A stretch of 64,000 nucleotides of DNA from Gordonia hongkongensis (GTDB lineage Bacteria; Actinomycetota; Actinomycetes; Mycobacteriales; Mycobacteriaceae), in assembly GCF_023078355.1 (NCBI RefSeq), contig NZ_CP095552.1, positions 4,588,001 through 4,652,000 of the forward strand, written 5' to 3'. The notes under the pieces are model-generated. The model was not told where the DNA came from and searched no databases. It saw only the letters and a program-made list of their open reading frames with translations. Shown here in pieces: positions 33,601 to 41,886 of this stretch (position 1 is the stretch's first letter; every line of letters starts with the position of its first letter). A program made the position numbers and the translations under genes.

Positions 33601-34453
33601 ACCCGCGTGGCGTGCCGCGGCTCTTCGTCGCGGCACGCTCGCTGTCGGCCTGCGATCCCGGCCTGGAGTTCTCGTCATCGTCATCGACGACTTCCGATCG
33701 CAAGGTCTCGAGAATCCGCGTCAGCAGGCGCGACACATGCATCTGGGAGATCCCCACCTGACGCGCGATCTCGCTCTGCGACATGGACTTGAAGAACCGC
33801 AACGTGAGGATGGTGCGCTCGCGTTCGGTCAGCCGCTCGAGGGCCGGCTGCAGCGTGACGAATTCTTCGACGAGTTCCAGTCGCGCGTCCTCGTCGCCGA
33901 GGGTGTCGGCCAGCGTCCAGCCGTCGGTCGACGAACCGGCTTCGGCATCGATCGAGCTCGCCGTGTAAGCCGACCGGGCGACCATGCCCTCGATCACCTC
34001 GCTGACGGGCAGCCCGAGGTGCTGGGCGATCTCACTCGGGCGCGGCGACCGTCCGAGAGACTGCAGCAACTCCTCACTGGCCTTGGCGATGTTGAGCGAC
34101 GCCTCCTGGGCCCGGCGTGGCACGCGGATGGACCAGGTGCTGTCGCGGAAGTAGCGCTTGACCTCGCCCATGACGGTCGGGACCGCGAAGGCCAGGAAAT
34201 TATTGCCTCGTTCGACGTCGAAACGGTCGACGGCATGCATGAGACCGATCCGCGCCACTTGACGCAGGTCGTCAATGGGTTCCCCGCGCTCCGAGAAGCG
34301 CCTGGCGACATGGTCTGCCAGGGGCAGGCACCTCGCGATGACGTCCTCCCGCAGCCGGGCACGACGAGCGTCGTCCTTCTCCTCGTGCATGGTCCGCAGA
34401 GCCGGAAGGACATCACTGTAATCGTCGTGATCGCCCCGGTCACCCGACGCCAT
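33590..34453 (-). CDS. sigF: Alternative sigma factor of the SigF/SigB group
   Basis: The 287-residue protein has sigma region 2 (DDLRQVARIGLMHAVDRFDV, ERGNNFLAFAVPTVMGEVKR), region 3 (IRVPRRAQEASLNIAKASEE) and region 4 with helix-turn-helix (MSQSEIARQVGISQMHVSRL). This pattern fits group 3 SigF/SigB stress and sporulation-type factors controlled by partner switching. ATG 34,453 was chosen because MASGD begins the expected short leader; the upstream open frame is not sigma-like. Its partners in the window are the UsfX-type anti-sigma factor and the STAS protein. It overlaps the dehydrogenase gene by 11 bases. Confidence 0.88.
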   Translation of the reverse strand: MASGDRGDHDDYSDVLPALRTMHEEKDDARRARLREDVIARCLPLADHVARRFSERGEPIDDLRQVARIGLMHAVDRFDVERGNNFLAFAVPTVMGEVKRYFRDSTWSIRVPRRAQEASLNIAKASEELLQSLGRSPRPSEIAQHLGLPVSEVIEGMVARSAYTASSIDAEAGSSTDGWTLADTLGDEDARLELVEEFVTLQPALERLTERERTILTLRFFKSMSQSEIARQVGISQMHVSRLLTRILETLRSEVVDDDDENSRPGSQADSERAATKSRGTPRGFTA

Positions 34454-34892
34454 TCTCACCACCAGACTTCGAAGACAGCTCGAGATCGATGCGCAGACCT
34501 CGTGCCGCATCCAGAACAGGACTGATGTGCGCACCGGGTTCGACGCATATCCGAGTCCACCCAACCACGGTCGCCCGGCGGCGTCCAGCCACGGCGGCCC
34601 TCGGCTGGTCAGGGCGTCGCGTGGCAGGAACACACCGCATAGAAACCGCCGAAGTGGACACAACCTTGTAGGTCGCTCTTGTGCAACGTAGGGTAAGAGA
34701 TGCGGTTCAGGTAGAAGCTGCGTTCTAGAGCGTTGGGCGCCCAGGGCCTTCTCGCTTTCCACCATCACGCTCAATCCCTCTGACCGGGTGATCGTGAACT
34801 TGGGGTACTGACGCCGATTCGGTGCAGCACCAAGGCTTCCGATCCAGAAGTGACGGTCGTGGCCAGACGCACTTGACTGAATTGAGAACATC
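34454..34892. other. Divergent regulatory region between sigF and the STAS gene
   Basis: I see no gene in these 439 bases. Open frames on both strands are arginine-rich and lack start signals. GGGTAA at 34,691-34,696 (plus strand) resembles a SigF -10; GGTCGC fourteen bases upstream is only a poor -35. GGGTAC occurs again at 34,803-34,808. A short GGGCGCCC palindrome lies near 34,736. Autoregulation by SigF is possible but unproven. Confidence 0.4.
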
Positions 34893-35339
34893 ATGGCTCT
34901 CACCTCTTCAACCATCTTTCGTTCGGCGTTCGATCCCACTGCGGAGTCCGCGCCGAAGGCCCATTCCCACCAGTTGGTCTCCCCGAAATCGTATTGCGTG
35001 CAAGGCTTCTCCGGCAGCGTCGACCGCGACTCGGCGGCCGACTTCGCCGCCGCTCTCGACCGCGTGATCAGCGGCCCCGTCGACGGCATCGTCCTCGACT
35101 TCTCGGGCCTGAACTTCTTCGGAACCGTCGGGTTGGTGCTACTGCGTTCGTTCATCGACGACGCCGGTCGCCGATTCGTCCCAGTGGTGGTCGTGGGTGG
35201 CCGCGCGGTGACCCGCCCCCTCGAACTCTGCGGAATGGCGCCGTATGTCAAGACTTTCGAGTCCATCGAAGACGCCGGACGCGCTCTGACGCACGATCAG
35301 GTCGGGCCGAGCACGATGGAGTTCACCGTCACCGAGTGA
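34893..35339 (+). CDS. STAS-domain anti-sigma factor antagonist
   Basis: The 148-residue protein has an N-terminal leader of about 40 residues, then a STAS fold: GFSGSVDRDSAADFAAALDR, GIVLDFSGLNFFGTVGLVLL and RAVTRPLELCGMAPYVKTFE. In SpoIIAA/RsbV proteins the phosphorylated Ser follows D-[FL]-[ST]; here the segment reads LDFSGLNFFGTVG. Its Thr is near the usual Ser position. It probably binds the UsfX-type anti-sigma factor and frees SigF. It is divergent from sigF. The ribosome site is weak. Confidence 0.82.
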   Translation: MALTSSTIFRSAFDPTAESAPKAHSHQLVSPKSYCVQGFSGSVDRDSAADFAAALDRVISGPVDGIVLDFSGLNFFGTVGLVLLRSFIDDAGRRFVPVVVVGGRAVTRPLELCGMAPYVKTFESIEDAGRALTHDQVGPSTMEFTVTE

Positions 35340-35375
35340 CCAACCTTGCCCCGTGAGATGCAGGGAGCGGGTCTC

Positions 35376-35422
35376 CTGCCCCCTGAGGTGCGAGGAGCGC
35401 AAGCGACGAGCCTCGAAGGGTC
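35376..35422. repeat. Intergenic repeat, family B copy 1
   Basis: The unit contains CCCTGAGGTGCGAGGAGCGC, then AAGCGACGAGCCTCGAAGGG. It fills the gap between the convergent STAS and GAF-ANTAR genes. The same unit, slightly diverged, occurs twice around 50,921-50,999. A CAGGGAGC relic precedes it at 35,361. Confidence 0.75.
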
Positions 35423-35430
35423 GCGTCAGG

Positions 35431-36114
35431 TCACCGTGTGACGGTGATCTGCCGCGCGATGTCGACCAGCTTGGTGTTCGAGTCCTGCGACAGGCGCTTC
35501 AGCAGGTCGAAGGCGGCCACCGCGTCGATGTCGAACCGTTCCATCAGCATGCCCTTGGCCTGACCGATGACGTCCCGGTTGGCCAGGGCGCTGTGGAACT
35601 GCTTGTCCTTCTTCACCTTGTTCCACGCGAGGGCGGCATGCGTCGCGAAGACCACCCCGATGTCCTCGGCGTGAAGGTCGAAGGCGAACGGCTCGTCGGC
35701 GTAGAGGTTCAACGCCCCGATCGACGTGGTGTCGGCGAAGAGCTGGAACGACAGGACGGAACGAATCGGCGTCTCGACGAGCGCGCGGCGGCGGTATTCG
35801 GGCCAGCGCTGCTCGTTCTCGAGGTCGTCGACTCGGACGATGCGATCGGCGAGCGCTGCCGAGATGCACGGTCCCTCACCGAGTTCCGCTTGAATACGGT
35901 CGTGTACGTCGGCAACGTCGTGCGTGGACCCGAACGACGCGATCGATTTTCGGTCGATTGCGACGGTGAGGCCGGCGTACGCGACTCCGGGGATGTCGAC
36001 CAGCGCGTTCTCGACGATCGTCTTCGCAACCTGCTCGTCGGAGTCGTCGCCGTGGAGTTCACGCGCCAGATCCGCGATCTTGCGGTGAACGTCATCGTCA
36101 GCCGGATCGGTCAT
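35431..36114 (-). CDS. GAF-ANTAR RNA-binding regulator
   Basis: The 227-residue protein has a GAF domain (ALVDIPGVAYAGLTVAIDRK, GEGPCISAALADRIVRVDDL, RSVLSFQLFADTTSIGALNL) and a C-terminal ANTAR domain (ANRDVIGQAKGMLMERFDID, AVAAFDLLKRLSQDSN). It likely binds RNA stem-loop pairs in response to a small ligand. ATG 36,114 was chosen because AGGGG stands a suitable distance upstream. A family B repeat lies right after its stop. It neighbours the SigF system, so a stress-response role is reasonable but inferred. Confidence 0.88.
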   Translation of the reverse strand: MTDPADDDVHRKIADLARELHGDDSDEQVAKTIVENALVDIPGVAYAGLTVAIDRKSIASFGSTHDVADVHDRIQAELGEGPCISAALADRIVRVDDLENEQRWPEYRRRALVETPIRSVLSFQLFADTTSIGALNLYADEPFAFDLHAEDIGVVFATHAALAWNKVKKDKQFHSALANRDVIGQAKGMLMERFDIDAVAAFDLLKRLSQDSNTKLVDIARQITVTR

Positions 36115-36245
36115 GGTCGAACCCCTTTCGACGCCCGACGTGAGCGAACGACCACGGACGCGCATTGTTCGGCGTGCTCGTCCAACGTAACCCACTGCGC
36201 CACGTTCCGTGGGCGCCGGTGGTTACCGCGAGGCGCCCGACTGCC

Positions 36246-37433
36246 TCAGCGAAACGCCGCCGACCCGGTGAGTGCGCGCCCGATCGTGAGCTGGTGGACC
36301 TCCGAGGTCCCCTCGTAGGTGAGCACCGACTCCAGGTTGTTGGCGTGCCGGATCACCGGATACTCCAGAGTGATGCCGTTCGCGCCCAGGATGGTTCGGC
36401 ATTCGCGGGCGATCGCGATCGCCTCGCGGGTGCTGTTCAGCTTGCCGGTGCTGACCTGCTCGGGCGTGAGTTCGCCGCGGTCCTTCAGACGGCCGAGGTG
36501 GTAGGCCAGCAGGTGACCCTTGCCCACCTCGAGCGCCATGTCGGCGATCTTGGTCTGGGTGATCTGGTAGCCGGCCAGCGGCTTGTCGAACACCTGGCGG
36601 GACTGCGCGTACTCGATGGCCGCCTCGAGGCAGTCGCGGGCGGCACCCATCGCCCCGAAGATGATCCCGAAGCGCGCCTCGCCGAGAGCGGTCAGCGGTC
36701 CGCGCAGCCCCTCCGCCTTCGGCAGCATCGCCGAGGCGGGAAGGCGCACGTCGTCGAACACGAGCTCGGAGGTGACCGAGGCGCGCAGCGACATCTTCTT
36801 GGTGATCTCCGGCGCCGAGAACCCCGGTATGTCGGTCGGGACGACGAACCCGCGGATGCCGCCGGGACTGTCGGCGAGGTCGGTCTGCGCCCACACCACC
36901 GCGACGTCGGCGATCGAACCGTTGGTGATCCACATCTTCGTCCCGTTGAGCACCCAGTCGTCGCCGTCCCGCTTGGCGTGGGTGCGCATCCCCGACGGGT
37001 TGGACCCGAAGTCGGGCTCGGTCAGACCGAAACAGCCGATCGCCTCGCCCGCCGCCATCCGCGGCAGCCACTCGTTCTTCTGCTCCTCCGAACCCCAGTG
37101 GTGGATGGAGAACATCGCCAGCGAGCCCTGCACCGAGACCAGGCTGCGGATGCCGGAGTCGACGGCCTCGAGTTCCAGGCACGTCAATCCGTAGGACATC
37201 GCGCTCATCCCGGGGCAGCCGTAGCCCTCGAGGTGCATGCCGAGCGCTCCGAGTCCGCCCAGCTCGCGGGCGATGTCGCGGGCCGGCAGCCGGGCATCCT
37301 CGAACCAGTCGGCGATGTGCGGACGCAACTTCGAGGCCGCGAAGTCCCGCACGCTGTCACGGATCGCGATCTCGTCGGCATCTAGCAACGAGTCCAGGGC
37401 GAAGAGCTGGGGCAACGTGCTGGTGCGGGACAT
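36246..37433 (-). CDS. gcdH: Glutaryl-CoA dehydrogenase
   Basis: The 395-residue acyl-CoA dehydrogenase matches the glutaryl-CoA subgroup: MSYGLTCLELEAVDSGIRSL, CFGLTEPDFGSNPSGMRTHA, WITNGSIADVAVVWA, and the ending LTYEGTSEVHQLTIGRALTG with the catalytic Glu. GcdH oxidises and decarboxylates glutaryl-CoA to crotonyl-CoA in lysine, tryptophan and pimelate breakdown. ATG 37,433 has GGAGG seven bases upstream. It is divergent from a LacI-type regulator, with repeated operator-like elements in the 131-base gap, so repression by that protein is likely. Confidence 0.85.
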   Translation of the reverse strand: MSRTSTLPQLFALDSLLDADEIAIRDSVRDFAASKLRPHIADWFEDARLPARDIARELGGLGALGMHLEGYGCPGMSAMSYGLTCLELEAVDSGIRSLVSVQGSLAMFSIHHWGSEEQKNEWLPRMAAGEAIGCFGLTEPDFGSNPSGMRTHAKRDGDDWVLNGTKMWITNGSIADVAVVWAQTDLADSPGGIRGFVVPTDIPGFSAPEITKKMSLRASVTSELVFDDVRLPASAMLPKAEGLRGPLTALGEARFGIIFGAMGAARDCLEAAIEYAQSRQVFDKPLAGYQITQTKIADMALEVGKGHLLAYHLGRLKDRGELTPEQVSTGKLNSTREAIAIARECRTILGANGITLEYPVIRHANNLESVLTYEGTSEVHQLTIGRALTGSAAFR

Positions 37434-37485
37434 GGCGGACCTCCGTCGAGAATGGGACTCGCGCGGACCGAGGGCCGTCGACGAG

Positions 37486-37507
37486 AACGTTTGCACGAAC
37501 GTTTGCA
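37486..37507. promoter_or_regulatory. Candidate operator: two AACGTTTGCA repeats
   Basis: Two identical decamers AACGTTTGCA (37,486-37,495 and 37,498-37,507) are separated by CG, giving a 12-base period close to one helix turn. Each contains the palindrome AACGTT. They lie between the divergent gcdH and LacI-family genes and are strong candidates for LacI-type binding. Confidence 0.6.
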
Positions 37508-37564
37508 TCGCCTAAGGTAGGTGTTCGATGCCCATCGGGTCAATCAGGAAGAGAGAGGATCAGC

Positions 37565-38572
37565 GTGGTCAGTGGTCAGCGCGCCCCCACGCTGAAGGAG
37601 ATCGCCCGGCGTGCCGGCGTACACGTGTCCACCGCCTCCCGGGTGCTGCGACAGTCCGAGCCCGCCGACGGGTGGTCGGCGTCGGCTCTGCGGGTGCGGG
37701 AGGTCGCCGACCAACTCGGCTACCAGCGCAATGTGTGGGCGGCCAGCCTGCGGACCCGCCGAACCACCACGATCGGGGTCGTGATGACCCGCCTCACCGA
37801 CGGCGTCGTGGCCACGACCTACCAGGGCATCGAACAGGCCGCCACCCGGGCCGGGTACTCGGTCCTGCTGTCATCCCCGCCCGACGAGGAGGCCGCTCAG
37901 CGACGGGCCATCGAACTCCTCGTCGGCCGGCAAGTCGACGGTCTGCTGCTGAGCGGATTACACCTGCCGGGCCGGGACTTCGTGGAGTCCCTGCGGGTCG
38001 GCGACCTCCCGATGCTCACCCTCACCCGGCACGCCGAGGCCGGACTCCCCTTCGTCGGCGGCGATGACGTGCGCGGCGGACGCATCGCCGCCCGACATCT
38101 CCTGGAGCGCGGTCACACCGACCTCGCCGTCATCGGCGGACCCGGCCACGCCACGACGGCCACCGACCGGCTCCGCGGGTTCCGCGCCCAGCTGGCTGAT
38201 GCCGGGATCACGCTGTCCGACGACCGCATCGTCGCTTCCGACTTCGAGGTTCACGGCGGGACGGCGGCCGGGCGCGCATTGCTCGATCGTCCGGACCGTC
38301 CCCGGGCGATCTTCGCGGTGTCGGACACCATCGCCATCGGAGTCCTCGGTGTCGCCCGCGACCTCGGCCTCCGCATCCCCGACGACCTCGCCCTGATCGG
38401 CTACAACGACATCCCGGTGGCCGCCCAGCTCCCCGTGCCGCTCACGACGGTCCGCTCCCCCGCTCGGGAGATCGGCGAGACCGCGGTGCGCGGCCTCCTC
38501 GACCTCGCCGCCGGGCGGGACGTCGAATCCCGCCGCCTCCCGGTCGAACTGATGGTTCGCGGGAGCACGTGA
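37565..38572 (+). CDS. LacI-family transcriptional regulator
   Basis: The 335-residue repressor has the LacI helix-turn-helix and hinge (TLKEIARRAGVHVSTASRVL, VREVADQLGYQRNVWAASLR) and a periplasmic-binding-like sensor domain (TIGVVMTRLTDGVVATTYQG, HLLERGHTDLAVIGGP, GYNDIPVAAQLPVPLTTVRS). GTG 37,565 is preceded by AGAGAGGA. It is divergent from gcdH and most likely controls it and itself through the AACGTTTGCA repeats. The effector is unknown. The insertion DGWSASALR in the recognition-to-hinge region is slightly longer than usual. Confidence 0.9.
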   Translation: MVSGQRAPTLKEIARRAGVHVSTASRVLRQSEPADGWSASALRVREVADQLGYQRNVWAASLRTRRTTTIGVVMTRLTDGVVATTYQGIEQAATRAGYSVLLSSPPDEEAAQRRAIELLVGRQVDGLLLSGLHLPGRDFVESLRVGDLPMLTLTRHAEAGLPFVGGDDVRGGRIAARHLLERGHTDLAVIGGPGHATTATDRLRGFRAQLADAGITLSDDRIVASDFEVHGGTAAGRALLDRPDRPRAIFAVSDTIAIGVLGVARDLGLRIPDDLALIGYNDIPVAAQLPVPLTTVRSPAREIGETAVRGLLDLAAGRDVESRRLPVELMVRGST

Positions 38573-38575
38573 CCC

Positions 38576-38893
38576 TCAGGGCGCAGAGGTACCCGAACGT
38601 TCTTGCGCCGCAAGGAACATCGCGACGACCGCGGTGCGGACGTCGCCACGATCGCGGACCGGGCGATCCCAGGCGAGCCGCACCCCGACGACCCCCTCGG
38701 GAACCGTGGCGTCGAACGTCGCTGCCTCGTGGTCGAATCCGGTCATCCGCGCCGCGACCGCATCGGGCCGCCCGCCCAGCACACGGCAGATCAGTAACGA
38801 GTCGTCGGCGTGGTCGTCATTCATGTGTGCAAGTACGGCTGCCACGACATCCGGTCTGAATTGCGCTGCATCCGTGGTGTTTTCGTCAGTCAC
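38576..38893 (-). CDS. DUF2470 family protein
   Basis: This 105-residue protein is centred on FRPDVVAAVLAHMNDDHADD, followed by SLLICRVLGG, and contains ARMTGFDHEAATFDATVPEG. That is the DUF2470/HugZ C-terminal pattern, in which the Asn-Asp-Asp-His stretch can contact heme or another ligand. It lacks the FMN-binding half found in HugZ. GTG 38,893 has GAGGAGG upstream and overlaps the phosphatase stop by eight bases. It is three bases from the convergent LacI gene. Function unknown; heme or flavin association is inferred from family only. Confidence 0.75.
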   Translation of the reverse strand: MTDENTTDAAQFRPDVVAAVLAHMNDDHADDSLLICRVLGGRPDAVAARMTGFDHEAATFDATVPEGVVGVRLAWDRPVRDRGDVRTAVVAMFLAAQERSGTSAP

Positions 38894-39617
38894 GCCCGGC
38901 CTCCTCGCCCTCAGGACGCGCGAACCTCGAGACCCAGCCCCGGAAGTGGTCGACGTCGCCGCCGTGCTCCTCGAACCATCCCCACGCACCGCCGCGCGCA
39001 CCGGTCACGTCCCCGACGACGAGTTCGATGGCCTCGCGCGGGGTGCGCAGGATCGGGGCGTGCAGCGTGGTGCCCGCCGGGATCCGCTTGCGGGACCGCA
39101 GACGCGCGAACACCCCGGCGATGCCGTCCTCGGTCCGGTGATAGTCGGTGACGACCGCTTCCTCGTCGACGCCCGCCAACAGCAGGGCGATCGCGATGAT
39201 CACCCCGGTCCGGTCCTTGCCGGCAGCGCAGTGCACGAGCGTCGCGCCCTCGGAGTCGAACTCGTTCAGCGCGGCGGTGAGCCGATGCCCGCCCGTGCGC
39301 ATCATCGCGGTGTAGATCTCGACGAGCGCGGTGTCGGCGAGGCGGTCGACGCGGGCACCCGAGGACACCGGACGGTGCACGACGCGAACGTTCGGCGGCC
39401 AGGTGACGGCCATCCGGCCCAGCTCGGTGGGGTCGCGCAGATCGACGACGGTCGCCGGCGGCCAGGGCAGGCCGACGGGGTCCTCGTCGTCGGGATACGG
39501 GGCATCGCTGCGGATCAGCACGTTGGCGGCGGTGACGCCGCCGCCGGCGACCCGCATACCGCCCAGGTCCCGGATGTTGGCGAAGGTCCGCAGGTCAGAG
39601 GCGGAGGAGAGGGTCAC
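38886..39617 (-). CDS. Protein tyrosine/serine phosphatase family protein
   Basis: About 243 residues contain the N-terminal signature SDLRTFANIRDLGGMRV and the catalytic loop LVHCAAGKDRTGVIIAIALL (Cys-x5-Arg), plus VVDLRDPTELGRM. This fits the Y_phosphatase3/PtpB-like family common in actinobacteria, which act on phosphotyrosine or phosphoinositides. GTG 39,617 was selected because it precedes the conserved start and leaves 83 bases for promoters; GTG 39,662 is an alternative. It overlaps the DUF2470 gene by eight bases. Confidence 0.82.
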   Translation of the reverse strand: MTLSSASDLRTFANIRDLGGMRVAGGGVTAANVLIRSDAPYPDDEDPVGLPWPPATVVDLRDPTELGRMAVTWPPNVRVVHRPVSSGARVDRLADTALVEIYTAMMRTGGHRLTAALNEFDSEGATLVHCAAGKDRTGVIIAIALLLAGVDEEAVVTDYHRTEDGIAGVFARLRSRKRIPAGTTLHAPILRTPREAIELVVGDVTGARGGAWGWFEEHGGDVDHFRGWVSRFARPEGEEAGRD

Positions 39618-39700
39618 GGCGGTCCCGATCGTCGATGTGCGCGGTGGTCGGTCGCACCTCACCTTACGCAGGCGATGGAACGGGTGACGGCTGACGTACC

Positions 39701-40342
39701 GTGGCGATGGTGACGACCTACCACTCCTACGAGCCGTCGCAGGGCCACCGGCTCTCTCACGACCCGGTGAATGCCATCGTCGCGCCGCGGCCGATCGGCT
39801 GGATCTCGACGGTGTCCGACGACGGCGTCGGCAACCTGGCTCCCTACAGCTTCTTCAACCTCTTCAACTACACGCCGCCGATCGTCGGTTTCGCCAGCGT
39901 CGGTTACAAGGACACCGCGGCGAACGCGATCGAATCCGGCGAGTTCGTCTGGAACCTCGCCACCGACGATCTCGGCGAGCAGATGAACGCCACCTCGGCT
40001 GCGGTGCCCGCCGGCGAGGACGAGTTCGACGTCGCCGGCCTGACGCGCCTCGCCTCTGATCTCGTGGCCCCGCCACGGGTCGGCGAGAGTCCGGTGAGTT
40101 TCGAGTGCCGAACCACCCAGTCGTTCCAATTACGTACGGCCGCAGGCGACCTCGTCGACACCTGGATGGTGCTGGGCGAGGTGGTCAAGATCCACATCGC
40201 CACCCATCTGTTGCGCAACGACCAGACCTACGACACGGCCGGCGCCCGACCACTGCTGCGTGCGGGCGGGCAGGGCGACTACTTCCTGCCCAGCGACGAC
40301 CACCACCGGTTCATGAAACGGCCGAAACCGGCCACCCGCTAG
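39701..40342 (+). CDS. Flavin reductase-like FMN-binding protein
   Basis: This 213-residue split-barrel flavoprotein shows HDPVNAIVAPRPIGWISTVS, NLAPYSFFNLFNYTPPIVGF, SGEFVWNLATDDLGEQMN and LLRAGGQGDYF. It belongs to the flavin reductase/DIM6-NTAB group, which binds FMN and may reduce it with NAD(P)H or act as an oxidoreductase itself. It is divergent from the phosphatase and convergent with the ribokinase gene, and there is no operon partner. No monooxygenase that would use reduced flavin is nearby. Confidence 0.85.
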   Translation: MAMVTTYHSYEPSQGHRLSHDPVNAIVAPRPIGWISTVSDDGVGNLAPYSFFNLFNYTPPIVGFASVGYKDTAANAIESGEFVWNLATDDLGEQMNATSAAVPAGEDEFDVAGLTRLASDLVAPPRVGESPVSFECRTTQSFQLRTAAGDLVDTWMVLGEVVKIHIATHLLRNDQTYDTAGARPLLRAGGQGDYFLPSDDHHRFMKRPKPATR

Positions 40343-40366
40343 CGGCTCCCTCCCGGCCGGTTCCGC

Positions 40367-41314
40367 TCACATCGCGCGGCGGATCTCGTCGTCGCTCGGC
40401 ATCCCGGTCCGGGCGCCGACCGCGGCGACGGACAGCGACGCCGCCGCGACACCACGTCTCGCCGCCTCGACTACCGTCGACCCGGCGGCGAGCGCGGCCG
40501 CGAACACGCCGTTGAAGGTGTCACCCGCACCGGTCGTGTCGACGACCCGCGCGACCCGTCCGGCGGGGAGCGAGATCACCTCGGACGCGGGGTCGGCGAT
40601 CAGGACGCCATCGGCACCGAGGGTCACGAGAACCGGTGCGCCCGTTCGGGATGCGACCGCCGTCGCCTGTTCGGCCGCCGATATCTCCGGCGCGGCCACA
40701 CCCTCGGAGACGAGTCCGTACAGGTCCCGCAGTTCAGAGGAGTTGGGCGTCAGTACCGGCGCCGACGCCAACAGGTCGACGGTCGACGGCAACACCGGGG
40801 CGGGGTTGACGACGCAGCGGATACCCCGGGCGGCGGCCGTCGTGACCGCCGCGGCGACGGCGTCGGCCGGGATCTCGGTGCTGACGAGGACACAGCCGGC
40901 CCAGCCCGCCGCACGGTCGACCGCGGCACGGACCTCGTCGGCACCGAGGACGGCATTCGCGCCTGCCCCGACCGCGATCTGGTTCTCCCCGTGCGGATCG
41001 ACGACGATCAGCGCCATCCCGGTGGCGACGCCGTCGAGCACGTCCACGTCCGTCACGTCGACACCGGAGTCCCGCAGTTCGGCGAGTGCGCTCGCGCCCA
41101 TGTCGTCGGAACCCACTGCGCCGCAATAGCGCACCTCGGCACCCGCACGCGCCGCGGCGACGGCGGCGTTCGCACCCTTGCCGCCGCCGTGACGTGTCAC
41201 GCTCGGACCGACGACCGTCTCACCGGGCCCCGGCAGACGGTCGGTCGCCACCACGAGATCGTCGTTGACAGCGCCGACGACGAGAAGCCGGCCGGCTCGA
41301 TCGAGGGAAGTCAT
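40367..41314 (-). CDS. PfkB-family sugar kinase, ribokinase-like
   Basis: The 315-residue kinase has the N-terminal PfkB signature (LPGPGETVVGPSVTRHGGGK followed by GANAAVAAARAG), PNSSELRDLYG and the C-terminal catalytic motif VVDTTGAGDTFNGVFAAALA with the base Asp. The order and GGKGAN motif fit ribokinase, which phosphorylates ribose at O5. It overlaps the zeta-toxin gene by four bases (ATGA) and thus ends the antitoxin-toxin operon, an odd partnership. No ribose transporter is nearby, so the sugar or nucleoside substrate is uncertain. Confidence 0.87.
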   Translation of the reverse strand: MTSLDRAGRLLVVGAVNDDLVVATDRLPGPGETVVGPSVTRHGGGKGANAAVAAARAGAEVRYCGAVGSDDMGASALAELRDSGVDVTDVDVLDGVATGMALIVVDPHGENQIAVGAGANAVLGADEVRAAVDRAAGWAGCVLVSTEIPADAVAAAVTTAAARGIRCVVNPAPVLPSTVDLLASAPVLTPNSSELRDLYGLVSEGVAAPEISAAEQATAVASRTGAPVLVTLGADGVLIADPASEVISLPAGRVARVVDTTGAGDTFNGVFAAALAAGSTVVEAARRGVAAASLSVAAVGARTGMPSDDEIRRAM

Positions 41315-41886
41315 CGTGCCTTCGTATCCGTCAGCGCACCCGGCGTCCAGTCCGGCCAGTCGGGTACGCCGGCGACCAGACCGTCGACGTACCGCGCGAC
41401 GATGCGCGTGGTCGGTCGCTCATTGGCGTACACGGTTGCCAGGTCACTCCGCGCGATGGCCGTCCGGACGAGCGGCCACAGGCGTCGGAACCGCTCGCGG
41501 ATCTTGACCTCCGGGACCGCGTGCCCGCCACTGTCCACGCGCAATCGGACGCGATGGACCGCGAGAGCCTCGGGGATCATCACGACGTGCAGCGCGACTC
41601 GGTATCCGGCGGTATGCGCACGTTCAATGAGCTCCAGTTTCGAGGGGTGCGAGAAGACCGTCTCGGCGATGAACGAGGTGCCGCGCTCGATGAGAGTGTC
41701 GCGGGTCGCCGCCGCCAACCGGGCGGCGTCGTAGGAATGGGCTTCCGCGGAGTCGGGCCACCGCTGCCGGGCGATCAGATCGGCGTTGACGAAGGGCACA
41801 TGCAGCAGGGGTTGCAGATGACGCTCGACCAGCGTCGACTTGCCCGCGCCGTTGCATCCGACGACCAGATCGAGCCGCGGAGTCAC
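41311..41886 (-). CDS. Zeta-type toxin / AAA kinase
   Basis: The 191-residue P-loop protein starts LDLVVGCNGAGKSTLVERHL (Walker A), then FVNADLIARQRWPD, FIAETVFSHPSKLELIERAH and a closing tail with arginines that could be lid residues (RVRLRVDSGGHAVPEVKIRE). This is the zeta-toxin fold; family toxins phosphorylate UDP-N-acetylglucosamine and block wall synthesis. GTG start overlaps the upstream gene's stop by four bases, and its own stop overlaps the ribokinase start. Chromosomal zeta-like kinases are not always toxic, so toxicity is inferred from the antitoxin-like partner. Confidence 0.8.
   Translation of the reverse strand: MTPRLDLVVGCNGAGKSTLVERHLQPLLHVPFVNADLIARQRWPDSAEAHSYDAARLAAATRDTLIERGTSFIAETVFSHPSKLELIERAHTAGYRVALHVVMIPEALAVHRVRLRVDSGGHAVPEVKIRERFRRLWPLVRTAIARSDLATVYANERPTTRIVARYVDGLVAGVPDWPDWTPGALTDTKAR

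Noticed and set aside
34671..34696. SigF-type promoter (GGTCGC, 14-base gap, GGGTAA)
   Set aside because: The -35 lacks GTTT and the spacing is short. It is too weak to list as a promoter.
34454..35266. N-terminal extension of the sigma factor frame to 558 codons
   Set aside because: The extra part crosses the STAS gene antisense and shows no sigma-like sequence. Family length fits ATG 34,453.
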